NCBI RefSeq assembly: GCF_963678635.1
Contig: NW_026970977.1
Span: forward strand, 22,173 to 86,172
From: Symsagittifera roscoffensis
Taxonomy: Eukaryota > Xenacoelomorpha > Acoela > Convolutidae
Direction: 5' to 3'
Length of the DNA stretch: 64,000 nucleotides
Part shown: piece after piece, positions 1 to 10,235 of the stretch
Layout of the letters: each line of letters begins with the position of its first letter
Numbering within the stretch: the first letter of the stretch is position 1
Notes under the pieces: model-generated
Told to the model about the DNA's origin: nothing
The model's database searches: none
Seen by the model: only the letters and a program-made list of their open reading frames with translations
Position numbers and translations under genes: made by a program

Positions 1-291
1 GTAGCAGCCTTACCTCCGGCGGCGTCGCAAATACCGGGAAAATACTTGTGCTTCTTGGTAACGAGGGCGACGGAGAAGCAGCACGTGGACCCAGAGAACC
101 TAGTCTTGTCTTTGACGAGGCTGAGGGACTTCCTTGTCGAAATGGACGTGAAGGAGCTCTCGCTTCCAGTGTACGATCCAAACAGAGGAAGACTGCATCC
201 TCGGGAATTGTACGCGCTTGTACACGTGATATTCTCTGATACGAACATAAAAGTATATCTACATAAGAAATATTACTTAAGTATAGGCTGA
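1..291 (+). pseudogene. Macro-domain ORF of element A, carboxyl-terminal part
   Basis: The frame is open from base 1 to the TGA at 289-291 and matches the last 96 residues of the ORFs at 17267-18178 and 27319-28230 with few changes. It holds the second half of a TARG1/Poa1-like macro domain: the strand beginning CFLVTRATEK, the helix LVLSLTRLRDFLVEM, the strand KELSLPVYD and the terminal helix-strand ending in IKVYLH. The glycine-rich catalytic loop of active family members (GCGLD) is replaced by YDPNRGRL, so hydrolase activity looks unlikely. The amino-terminal part is outside the window. Confidence 0.6.
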
Positions 292-697
292 GTGATGTGC
301 GAGAGAGTGTTAGGCCAAAGACTAAGTTATATGTAATATGTGATATGTGTGTTATGTTAAGTTATGTTATGTTATGTTATGTTATTAAGATCATGGGTAA
401 GTAGGGGTTAGTGACCATGAACAACTAAATGACGATCTTGGGAATAGATCCAAAGTTTGGACTGTCCAGTCTTAGGTCGAATTCCAAAATTTTAGAAACC
501 AATTGATTTTAATAAATTTTAGGATAAATATCTTTTTATCTGAACTGTTTTGAAGCAAATTTTAACGATATATGTTAAGGTGAAACAGACAAGTGTGATA
601 TTTGTGACTTCTTTTCTAGATCCTGATTGATCATTTAATAACTCACTTGAGTCAAATATCGAATCGAATCAAATCAAATCAAACTTGAAAGAATAGA
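292..697 (+). promoter_or_regulatory. Spacer before ORFX with 3' splice-acceptor-like site (element A)
   Basis: This noncoding spacer lies between the macro-domain ORF and ORFX and contains no ORF. It has a (GTTAT)n pentamer tract at about 350-385 that is longer here than in the giant element's copies. CTTCTTTTCTAG at 608-619 is a good match to a metazoan 3' splice site (pyrimidine tract then AG), 78 bp before the ORFX start codon. The same string is kept in all three copies of the spacer. An ORF in the envelope position preceded by an acceptor suggests expression from a spliced mRNA, as in retroviruses. Splicing itself is inferred. Confidence 0.5.
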
Positions 698-3600
698 ATG
701 GACAACTTCAACTTGGATGAATTGATGGACCTGGCAGAGGCATATGTAGGACCGATGATAGATGCGATCTATCGTCGGCTGATCGATCGAGACTTCGCTC
801 TGGAGGACCCAGAGGTAGTCATGTTGCTGACCGCCCTGATCAACATCTTGGGGCACGACAACCGTGGGGACCGCCCCACGGAAGTCCTGTTGATGGCAGC
901 ATATGGAGAAAGAGGAGTACTAGACCGCCCGAACATGAGAGTGATGAGGTGGAGAAACGGGGCTCTCTCAGGGAGTGACTTGGCGAATGAGCCTGGATTG
1001 GGAAGTTCTAGGACTTACCAACCAGGTGAGATGCCAATGCCCTCCAAGCCCAAACCTGGGCTGACGAGAATGCATCGGGAGATGAACAGCGAGGCGACCT
1101 CGTCTGGTTCACCACTGAGAGCAGCTGTGCCACCAAAAAGGGCGAAAATAGCACAGAAGGTTCAGACGAACCAAACCATGCAAGATCTGGATGAGATGAA
1201 CGATGAACTGAAAAGTACGAAGAAGGAGCTGGACGAGATGACCAGAAGCATGCTCCAGATGGAGGAAGATCGGGACATGTGGAGAAAGTTGTTTGAAGAC
1301 TGCAACAAAAAGCAGGGTCAAAAGATTGAGCGCTTAAGGCAGGAATACAAAGAGCGATCGGAGCAGATGGCGTTGACAACGGCCGTGGAGAAAGTGATAC
1401 CTGCAAGGGATATTCCTCGTGGGCAGTCCCCGATGGAGCTCTTGACGCCTCGAGAAATGAGTCAAACAACGGAGACACGACCTCCAGTAGAGACAAATCG
1501 AGTAACGATCCCGGATCCTAGTGACACCTTGGGTGACCCCGTCGTAGAACAGACAGTGAGGAAACTGATAGAGACAGCTGGACGACTGGTCGCTAACAAG
1601 AATGCGCCAGGTTCCGGGGTGACTGCACCCTATGGAACGATTGAAGATACGGGCAGAGTACAACTCTCCCAGACCGTGATCAGACAAGGGATAAGTAACG
1701 TGACACCACTCATGGGGAGCTCGAGAATCCCAGAGAGGAAAGTACGAAAGATGCCAGCGAAGAAAGTGTCTCGCATAATAGACGTGCAGAAGAATAATCA
1801 ATTGAAATATAATTTCACGGGAGTTCCGGAGACAGATCCGAGGGCCTGCTTCAATCGAGCTACCTGGAGCCCGGCTGTAAACCTGCAGCAACCATCACTC
1901 GGGACATCTCATCTGATATTGGGACGATAGTCGACGATAGCCCAGTTATATCGGTTGGTGGAACTGATGAATCCAGGGAGGATTCCCAATGTGATGATCT
2001 TAGTTGGGACGAATGACATCTCCAGAGGTTCTGACGAGCAGGAAGCACTATGGGAGTCAATGATGGTGTGTTTGTTTACTACCCTCTGGCAGAAATTCAG
2101 TTGCGCGGTACTGACCGTTTGCACTGTGCCCATGAACACAAGAAGCCTGACAGCCTCAGGAAGAAGGCACAACGAGGGAGTCGTAAGATGGAACAACATC
2201 TTGAGGAACCTAGCAAGTCGAAACGCCGGAAAAATGATCCTCATGGGTATCGAACATGAGTTGAGAGCCATGGATCAGGCCAGACTGACCACGGACGGCA
2301 TCCACTTCGACAGTATCGAAGGACAAGCTTGGTTGAATCGAGTCTTCCAAGAGCGGTTGGACGAGCTGGAAGCAGAACTCTTTGACACAGGAGTGCTGAA
2401 GGAAGAAGGAACAGTGAGTGACGCGGTGATTACCACCTTTGTGCCTCCTAGCTTGGAAACACGCTTGGGTACGGTCCCGGCCGTCACGAACTACAGGCAA
2501 CAAAGCTCCAGCGAACCAGGTCGAAGAACAGACGTACAGGATCGATTGGGAGAGGCACCGATGAGGAGGACTATTCATCCTAGGAGAAGAATAGGACCTG
2601 TCAACCCAATCGAAGAGACAGCAGGCACATCTAGATCGGACACTAGATCGGAGACGACGAGTACCAGTCGAGAGGAGAGACCGAGCAGAGGCTCATTGAT
2701 GTGGTCGAGACCCATACCGTCTCCCTGGCATATGTAAAAAGACGAACTAATGAAGCTGGATCTCCAGAGAGTAAGCTTCATCGAAGATGCGAGGAGGATG
2801 CTGAATGGAGCGATGCTATCCGTCAGCAGATTGTACTCAATAACCGGCATAGACTGGTTGATAGCCGCTAGCATAAATTTCAGCTCCACGACGGCCTTGA
2901 GATTTGCTGACTTGGAGGGACTGCCCTCTAACAACACGATGGGACCAGTGAATGCGAGACCGTTGCAAGACGTGAGGTTGAACCATGATGAGGGGAATCG
3001 TGAAGAGAGACCAGGAAGATTCCTGACGACGAGAGCGCCGATTGGACAACACGTGAAGATATTCAAGCAGCTGACGACACCACCTGGTCATGTGAAGGAA
3101 AGAGTGTACCCAAAACTAGTGAACCAAGATGGTGATGCCCAGAGATATGGCGGATTGACAGCGATAAAGAAAGATGAAACCATCTTCGCCGCCTATGACA
3201 AAGCAGAGATGAGGAAGGCCAAAATTATGGTAGTAGCGAAATCAGAGTTCGTGTACACTTCCAAGTCTTTGTTTTGGCCGGACGTCATAATGTTGGCAGC
3301 GGTCGACCTGGACCTACTGCAATCAGTATCTTTGGATATAGGGGTACAAAGGCAGACGGACATGAATCCAATTACAATTGTGTTTGCTGGTATCAATGAT
3401 CATCTACACAGTAGAGGTTTTCTGAGCAGACTCAGAGATCCTACAACAGCAGAAAACGCAGTATGGCCAGCGATAAAAGACATCCTTGAGTCGATGGGTG
3501 AGGTGGTGGATGCAACGAAGGAGGGGTCATTCAATAAAGTGGCATTGAGAGTAGTATTCGCGTTGTCTCCGGGATATGCACATCTCCCGGATGGACTGAA

Positions 3601-4126
3601 ATTCGTGTATGCAATTGTGGCCTTGCTCTCGGAAGGAAAATATGATGTGATCATATCAGCTCCGAATCGCCTGATAGAAATGGAGAATCTGAGGCCACTT
3701 AAGTCTGAACTGCCTGCAGTATGGTCAGATATCTCAAATGCGATGAGAGGATTCAAGGATCACGCGCTACACATGTTAGTGTTGGACATTGGAGCAGGAG
3801 CTTTCAAGCGAGCTCTCGTGACTCATCGGAATGCAGTGACCACCGCTGTGAAAAGTATTTCCAGGACAAGTGAACGTAGTGGAAAGGAGAAGACAGAGAT
3901 GTTGTAGGAAGATTTGGAGAGAAACGTGACGTTGTGTCTCCACAACAGCTTCTGCAGGAACAGAGAATCTAACGTGGATCCCCTACCTTGTTGTAAACAA
4001 AGGGTGGAAGAGCAGAATTGTTGGAGGACGGCTTCCAGCAGCGTCAGGATAGCTAACGACGTGTTACAAGATACGGAAACTGAGAGTGCAGAGTCAGTAT
4101 CACAGGAGGAAGAGATGGAACATTGA
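698..4126 (+). pseudogene. ORFX of element A (unknown protein, internally deleted, three in-frame stops)
   Basis: A single frame runs from the ATG at 698 to the TGA at 4124-4126, broken only by TAG at 1928-1930, TAA at 2735-2737 and TAG at 3905-3907. The TAA matches a sense codon in the giant element. Parts in order: a hydrophobic-helical amino end (MDNFNLDELMDL), a proline/serine linker, a charged coiled coil at about residues 160-230, an SGNH-like segment (residues about 420-550), a second G-x-N-D motif (FAGINDHL at 3380-3403), then the deletion at 3783-3787 and the carboxyl tail. I do not recognise the protein as a whole. It sits where an envelope gene would be. No signal peptide or clear membrane anchor is seen at the start. 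Confidence 0.7.
1931..2394 (+). other. SGNH/GDSL-hydrolase-like segment within ORFX of element A
   Basis: After the TAG at 1928 the frame gives a hydrophobic strand ending in the block III motif (MILVGTND at about 1994-2017), a second strand (CAVLTVCTVPM), a third strand (KMILMGIE) and block V DGIHFDS, with Asp at 2294-2296 and His at 2303-2305, followed by a helix (EGQAWLNRVFQERL). This order is characteristic of SGNH hydrolases, where Asn of block III and Asp/His of block V belong to the active site. A clear block I (GDS) is not seen upstream, so the catalytic serine may be lost or beyond recognition. The segment is absent from the three other ORFX copies in this window that cover the region. 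Confidence 0.6.
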
Positions 4127-4920
4127 CGGATGACCGAAAGAAGAGATGAAATTAGAAGAATTTAGAAGTTTTAGAACTTCTAAACGACGAAAAAAGAAGA
4201 AAACAAAGGAGTGATGAAGAAAAGTTAAAACTCAGAATTGTTTATGTGTGTGAAAAACTCAAGTGAGAAACCAAGAAACCAAGTTGTAATTGAAAGCTGA
4301 AACATTAAGATGAGTTTTGAAATTGTTGCATTTATAAATTTGCATTTTGATTTTAGTTGAAGTGGCTTTAGAGACACTCACTTACTATTTATTTAGGAAG
4401 GCTTAAGTGAAGGAGTATATTTGAAATATTCCAGCTTGCATGACTGTTTTTAATCAGCTAGGAGAGCTGATCACTTTGAGGTGACATGGAAGGCTTGAGT
4501 AATCTCTCGAAGAGGGAGGTTGTTTCATTGTTCTTTCTAACCACAGAGTTTCTTAGTTTTAGTATTCAGGACAATAACAAGCAAGATTTCCGAAGGGAAA
4601 AGCGTAGTAGGATAATTTTAGCTTGTTGGTTGGCAGGACTGTCCTGCAAGCCAACACCTTTTAAATCTAAGAGAAAAAGTTTTAATCGGGACATTGACAT
4701 TGGAAGTCAGAAAATATGTTTTATCTTAAGTCATATCCTCAATGTGCAGATTAATGAGAGAATTTGAAGGCTATAGTGATGTAGTATGATGCCATTTATG
4801 TTCTGCAGTGGGTCGATGTGACGTGGATAAAAGTAATTTCGTGCATTTTGTAAATTCTGTTCGATGACACTGTGACCATTTTACGAATATTGCGTGATTC
4901 AATGAGGACATTGACCGGAC
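4127..4920 (+). other. 3' untranslated region of element A
   Basis: This noncoding sequence lies between the ORFX stop and the polypurine tract. It is collinear with 36901-37708 of the giant element. A 93-codon open frame at 4486-4767 is not maintained there and is probably chance. It includes a short inverted repeat around the GTTGGTTGGCAGGACTGTCC region. No further gene is seen. Confidence 0.6.
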
Positions 4921-4933
4921 TGTCCGGGGAGTA
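4921..4933 (+). promoter_or_regulatory. Polypurine tract of element A
   Basis: TGTCCGGGGAGTA abuts the LTR start (TGTGAC). The GGGGAG core is the expected plus-strand primer position for an LTR retrotransposon. The same 13 bases precede the 3' LTR of the giant element, and a close variant precedes the LTR of element D. Confidence 0.75.
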
Positions 4934-5851
4934 TGTGACATTCGACCAGAATGTCAAAAATGCAATCTCTGCAGAATTCGAATTTTTAGCAGTGAGCCTT
5001 CCGGATTGGTGATTATTAAGTATTAAGAACGTTATTGGAACGATTGGCCAATTGGTGAGGGCTGGAATATTCTGGTATTTTAAAATTTCAAAAATTCGAT
5101 TGATGACGTCATATTTCTGAGAAACGTCAGAAACTGCCAATTTGGCAAAAACAAGAAAGAAAAAGAGAACAACATTAGCTGCGCTAACAACAACTACGGA
5201 ATTGAGATTGAAAAACGACAGCGAGTTACAGAGTAACAGAGAACACTCCGAGTTGCAACTATTGTACTGCTACAATAGTTGCAGGGACGTTGCGAACAAC
5301 GGTGAAGGGTGAAAGACGGCCTTCCGGATTAAGAGGAAATCAGGATTAACGAGCTTGATCCAGCGGATTCATCAATCCGGAAGGGTAAAGGAACTGAAAC
5401 TTTTATCCTGTTACGTAAACTTTTAGCTTCCTGTCATGTCCTGACTTGAATTTAATTGATATCTAGATTCATTTTGATAAAGATGAGAAGCTAGGAGTTG
5501 GGGGAAAGGTTTGATCCATCTTCGATGGAGATGATGATTTTTATCTACTGAACAAAAACAATAGTAATATAATAAGTAGTAGCCCTGTTTTTAGGAGTGA
5601 CCTCGTGGTCTGGGGATACTGAGACCCAGCCATGAGCTCACTATATCTGCATGTAATCTAGTTAATTTGAGTGTTTTGACCGAAGCCGAAAGCAGTAACG
5701 TTTTGTCGACCCGATGTTAGAAAGACCACCGAAAAGTACTGGCTTGGTAGAGACGGTGAAAAGCATGCAAAGCTCTGTTTAGACGTTAGCCAGTCGTCTT
5801 AAGACTTAGTTTTGTCTTCCGTCGATATGTATCTTCCGGGCGAATGTTACA
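4934..5851 (+). repeat. 3' LTR of element A (918 bp)
   Basis: It begins TGTGACATTCGACC and ends GAATGTTACA, giving the TG...CA ends and imperfect terminal inverted repeat (TGTGAC/GTTACA) typical of LTRs. It aligns along its length with the LTRs at 6401-7324 and 37722-38646 but is clearly more diverged. Internal landmarks are a 13-bp perfect hairpin at 5254-5283 (CTGC loop) and an 11-bp inverted repeat CCTTCCGGATT/AATCCGGAAGG at 5320-5330 and 5374-5384. The AATAAA found in the other two copies is degraded here. Confidence 0.85.
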
Positions 5852-6192
5852 AATCTAGATTTTCATTGAACTTATGTAACTAAACCAATAGCAAAGATAG
5901 CAGGTTGCTGAACAAACAACACAACGTTCCGACCATACTCATAAGAAAACTACAGTTTTTTCGTTCGATTAATGTCGTTTTTATGCATCTTTCGATGAGA
6001 AAAAAACACAAACGCGTGGAACATTGGTGTATTAGACATTATCGACAGCAATTGACTTCAAAAATGAAAAACATATGAAACACGAGGAAAAAAACAATAA
6101 AAGGCTTGATAGAGGGATGATTGGTGGATAAATAGACAGCTAGATGGATCGATGGCTCGATAAATGAAAGAGTAGTATTGTATCGTCGTGTC
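5852..6192. other. Flanking DNA between element A and the foldback repeat
   Basis: This AT-rich unique-looking DNA follows the LTR. No ORF, repeat or RNA gene can be supported here. Confidence 0.4.
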
Positions 6193-6340
6193 CCGGATCC
6201 TAAGGGGGGAGGGGGTCCTCACGTAGAGCAAAATCCTAGGAAAGGGGTCCTTAATTTTTTGGAGGACCCCTATCCTAGGATTTTGTAAATGAACGTAAGT
6301 TCCCACCCCTAAAGTGAAAGACACCTCCTTAGGATCTTGT
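6193..6340. repeat. Foldback (palindromic) element, possible MITE
   Basis: This is a nested imperfect palindrome. The inner 23-nt arms at 6229-6251 and 6263-6285 (CAAAATCCTAGG core plus GGGGTCCT) differ at one position and enclose an 11-nt loop. Outer arms GGATCCTAAGG near 6195 and CCTTAGGATC near 6328 also pair. The whole is about 150 bp with no coding capacity, as expected of a small foldback transposon. The family is not recognised. Confidence 0.55.
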
Positions 6341-6400
6341 TAATAATAATAATAATAATAACAAAGGATTTAGGAATATAATCCAAGGGTTCGCATAAAA
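6341..6400 (-). repeat. 3' terminus of LINE 1, separated from its body by the giant element
   Basis: Read on the minus strand this is the end of a LINE 3' untranslated region followed by a (TTA)n tail at 6341-6362. The same sequence continues uninterrupted in an independent LINE 3' fragment on the plus strand at 58531-58736, where the bases flanking 6400 and 38647 are adjacent (GCATAAAACCCAG when reverse complemented). This places 6341-6400 and 38647-42453 in one original LINE that was split by the LTR element. Confidence 0.8.
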
Positions 6401-7324
6401 TGTGACATTCGACCAGAATGGATCAAAATGCAGATTCAGCATATTCGAAATTTTAGCAGTGAACCTTCCGAATTGGCGATTTTGAGGGAATAAGAGCGTT
6501 ATTGAAACGATTGGCCAAACGGTGAGGGCTAGAATATTCTGGTATTTTGAAATTTTAAAATTTCGAATTGTGACGTCATATTTCTGAGAAACGTCAGAAA
6601 CGGCCATGTTGGCAAAAAAGTCGGAGAAAGACACAACAACGATAGTTGCGACGACGACAACAACGAGAAAATTGAGAATCAGAATCAGAGAAAAGCAGAA
6701 GTAGCAGAGACCGCTCCAAATTGCAACTATTGTATCGCTACAATAGTTGCAAGGCAGTTGCTAACAACAGTGAGGGGTGGAAACCAGCCTTCCGGGTTAC
6801 AGAGAAAATCAAGCTTAACGTGCTTGATTCAGTGGATTCGAGAATCAGGAGGGGTTTCGGGACTGAAACTTTTATCATCTTATATGAATTTTTAGCTTCC
6901 CTGTCGTGTCTTGATTTGAATTTAATTAACATCTGAATTCATTTTGCTAGAATGAGAAGCTAGGCTTTGGGGGAAAGGGTTGATCCATCTTCGATGGAGA
7001 TGATGATTTTTATCTGCTGAACAAAAACAATAAAAAATTCAATAAGTAGTAGTAGCCCTGTTTTTAGGAGTGACCTCGTGGTCTGGGGATACGGAGACCC
7101 AGTCATGAGCTCACTATTTCTGCATGTAATTAAGTTAATTTGAGTGTTTTGACCGAAGCCGAAAGCAGTAACGTTTTGTCGACCCGATGTTAGAAAGACC
7201 ACCGAAAAGTACTGGCATGGTAGAGACGGTGAAAAGCATGCAAAGCTCTGGTTAGACGTTAGCCAGTCGTCTTAGGACTTAGTTTTGTTCTCCGTCGATA
7301 TGTATCTTCCGGGCGAATGTTACA
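6401..7324 (+). repeat. 5' LTR of the giant element (924 bp)
   Basis: TGTGAC...GTTACA ends. It is preceded by LINE 1 sequence and followed 12 bp later by the primer-binding site, so it is the 5' LTR and not a solo LTR. A perfect 14-bp stem with a TCGC loop lies at 6721-6752. A polyadenylation signal AATAAA lies at 7029-7034. A second hairpin is formed by CCTTCCGGGTT and the downstream CAGGAGGGG strand around 6790-6850. Confidence 0.9.
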
Positions 7325-7336
7325 TACATGTTTTTA

Positions 7337-7354
7337 TGGCGCTCCTGGGTGTTA
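7337..7354 (+). promoter_or_regulatory. Primer-binding site
   Basis: TGGCGCTCCTGGGTGTTA begins 12 bp after the LTR end. TGG is the complement of the tRNA CCA end, as expected for a minus-strand primer site. The matching tRNA is not identified without a tRNA set. Confidence 0.6.
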
Positions 7355-10235
7355 TTCTTTTTTAACATCATGACCGGCAGAACCGTTAACGAGCACTCCG
7401 CGCCGAGCGGATGCTCACATTAAAGCCCTTAATAGGCCTAAACCGCCGGGGTGGAAGGGTAGTTCGGAACGCGGAAGCCCTCCGGATTACCGTGAATAGC
7501 TTTTTAACCTAGTTAAGACCGAAAATTCACGAACCAGGAAGGGTGGGGGGATTCGCGGTCCCGTCATTTCCTGAGTGATCCGTGACCAAAATCACTTAAA
7601 GATATATATAAAACCAAACAAAAAGTAGTATAGTACCCAAGAAAAACAAAAAACCTAAAAAATAACCAAAAAAACCAAAAACAGTAAAAAAGTTAAAAAA
7701 ATCAGTAGAAATCATCCCCCCAGACAAGATGTGATCCGACCCTCCCGTTTGTTGTTGATAGATATATTGTTGTTGCAGGCATTTATATCAGTCAGTATTG
7801 TTACGATCAATTTTGTGGCCCGTTTGTGAGGCTTGTACTGTAGGGTTATTTGAGCATTTAAGCACGTTAATGATAAATTGCGCTCAATCCGGAAGGGTCA
7901 GCTGATTTGCGCTCAATTCGGAAGGGTCTTGGGAGAAGACTGATCCGGCAAGCAGTACAAGGAGCAACAAGAAGTGGCTCAACGACAACAACAATCGACT
8001 GTTGGGTATCGTTAACAAGTTTTGTATCCCTTTTGGTACAAAAATTAAGATAGTAATCTGTGGGGGGCTCGACAGTGCTGCACTGTAGTGACCCTTCACC
8101 GAACTGCGAATATCCGAGTTAAGCACCTTAATTCGGATATCAAACAAACCTGGAGGGGTATAGTATTACAAATATTATTACTTATATAGCCTATATTAAT
8201 ACTCCTATATAGTTTTACAGTGAAAAACACAGAAAGCAGACCGGTTTTTAGGGTCAAAATAGCGATATTTTGATCCCCCCAAAAATCGCGATTTTTGAGA
8301 TATCGATTTTTTTTGAAACGGAAAAAAGCGCTAAAGTATTGTGTTACATCGTAACTGCACTACCATAATAGATAGAACCGGTTAAGTTTAGTTCGAAAGT
8401 GGTTGGAACTATTTTGGATCCAAAAACCAAAATTTCCTGATTTTTGAGAAAACGAATCACTATAAATTCAGAAAATTTTTTGAAATTTTTGAGTTAGAAC
8501 AGTAAAAATAGTTGTTCGGACAACGTCCACTAGTGAATCTACAAGTTTTAAAACCCGCTTCCCGAAAGCCTTCCGGGTTGCAGAGAAATCGAGCTTAACG
8601 TGTTTGATTTGGTGGATTCATCAATCCGGAGGGGTACAGGTAGCATAGTTTTTTGCAAATTTTTTCAACTAAAGCGTTTTAGGTCGGTTCTTTTGCATTG
8701 AACTGGAAGAGTATAGACTTTGTGAGCTCGGATCAATAATTTTTAGGTCGAAAGGAACAGAATTGCGGAAAAAGTTAGGCGGAACCTATAAGAGACAAAC
8801 TTTTTGACTTCAGAAAAAAGACGTTTTGGTTAATAACTTTGGAACTACTGGGCATATCGAGTTGATCTTGGTATCAATAGATCAAAAATTAGCTGAGCTT
8901 ACTAATAGAGACAAAAGTTTTTCGAAAAAGTAAGCGTGAAATTTTTTTGAGATTGTTTTCAGCAAATTCACCAATTTGGGAGGGTAGACCCTTCACGTTT
9001 TACAAATTAGGCTAAAAGCACAGAAAAACCTTAATCGAGCCGAAGTTAGGCGAGCGATAAGACCCTTCACCGTTAGCGTGAATTGTCAAATAAAAGGCTT
9101 AACTTCAATCCGGAAGGGTCTAGGAAAGCAGTACATACCCTTCCTAGTTAATTGAAAAAGCAAAATTGCATCGGAGAATAGGTTGGGTATAGGTTGAAAG
9201 AAGGAAATCTCCGAAAAGCAACTGTTACAGACCAGAGGGCTCCCAATCCGGAGGGGTCAAAAAAAAATTTTTTCTCTTCAATTTAGGAGGTGTCCGAATC
9301 CGGAGGGTCTAATATTTGCTAATTCGGAGGGGTCCAAATCCGGAGGAGTTTTATGTTTACTAACTCAGAGGGGTCCCAATCCGGAGGGGTCTAAATTTTG
9401 CTAGTCCGGAAGGGTCTTATTTTGCCAACCCGGAGGGGTATTATTTTATTAAAGGACTTAGGTAAACGGAAGAAAGACTAAAGTGAGAGGTATAAGGTTA
9501 TTAGCAGACAGGCTAGGAATCAGTGACTGCACTGGTAACTTGCCTTTCAAGAAAGACCAGACCAAAACAAAACAGGTCCGAACTCGGATATTCGTGACAC
9601 TAAGTCTAAGCTAAAAAGAGCGTAATTCATTGGTTTGGATTGAAACCCAAAACGTTTTTGTGAAAAGTGACTGCCCTGAGGATTGTAGTAGGTCTAGCTC
9701 GGCCAGTCCAAGGGCAGATAGGTAACACAGTACTCGGTGGGTGCAATAGACGCCCACTTGAGAAAATAACTGCCTTCAAAGTTTTATCTGTTTGGTGCAG
9801 CACCAAGCAGGGAAAGCTTTTTCTTTGAAAGACAAGTTCGACTATTGTACTGCGACCGACTAAAAGTTTAAAACACATCCGTTTTTTTTTGATAGAGGTA
9901 TTCATATTCTGTCATTATATATTATATTTTTATCTTTTTGTTTTTGATTTTAAATCAACATAAATTGTGTTTGATTGGGTAGTGAGTACACTATTTTTTG
10001 TTAAATTGACTGATAACATCATATTGTGCTAGTACTCAAATCTTACGACCGATAATCGGTTAGTGTGAATAAACTGTATACAAACTGTACTCTGATTTTA
10101 TACAGGGATTCGTGGTCACTATTTAATAGAATCTTGTGAAATTTATTGTGTTGTGTCATTATTATTGGTAGTCAAACTATAAGGTCACTAGCAATCGAAT
10201 TAAGTGTATAGGAATTAACAAGTGACAAATTGAGA
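7355..10235 (+). other. Long leader (about 2.9 kb) before gag
   Basis: No credible ORF is present; short open frames on the minus strand are not supported by anything. The leader is marked by repeated purine-rich motifs (next entry) and by several short inverted repeats, for example GACCCTTC at 9061 pairing with GAAGGGTC at 9113-9120. Unusually long leaders are known from other very large Ty3-type elements. It may hold packaging, translation or splice-donor signals, none of which I can pinpoint. Confidence 0.6.
7886..9440 (+). repeat. Dispersed AATCCGGARGGGTC motif array in the leader
   Basis: At least twelve copies or close variants occur, at 7886, 7915, 8623, 9107, 9245, 9297, 9321, 9337, 9362, 9378, 9403 and 9427. 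Spacing is irregular and tightens to about 25 bp near 9300-9440. The intervening DNA is not repeated, so this is a reiterated short motif rather than a satellite. The same motif occurs in the LTRs, where it forms the right arm of a hairpin. Confidence 0.75.

Larger units (their letters stand above)
1..5851 (+). mobile_element. Element A: 3' part of a giant-family LTR retrotransposon, internally deleted
   Basis: This stretch is collinear with the 3' half of the giant element at 6401-38646: end of the macro-domain ORF, spacer, ORFX, 3' untranslated region, polypurine tract and LTR. Its left part lies outside the window. At 3783-3787 it jumps from sequence matching about 31102 of the giant element to sequence matching about 36556, so some 5.4 kb of ORFX is missing, with TGGAC shared at the join. 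It keeps an ORFX segment (about 1863-2391) that the giant element has lost. It is a separate insertion from the giant element because its LTR is clearly more diverged and is followed by different flanking DNA. Confidence 0.85.

Noticed and set aside
4486-4767. Possible small gene after ORFX in element A
   Set aside because: The frame is not maintained in the collinear region of the giant element near 37270-37550 and the product has no recognisable feature.
6401-7324. Solo LTR of the element A family
   Set aside because: Its left flank is the LINE 1 end and its right flank is a primer-binding site; the matching LINE 1 half lies after 38646, so it is the 5' LTR of the giant element.
7886-9440. 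CRISPR-like array
   Set aside because: Motifs are only 14 bp, irregularly spaced and degenerate, and the context is a eukaryotic LTR retrotransposon leader.
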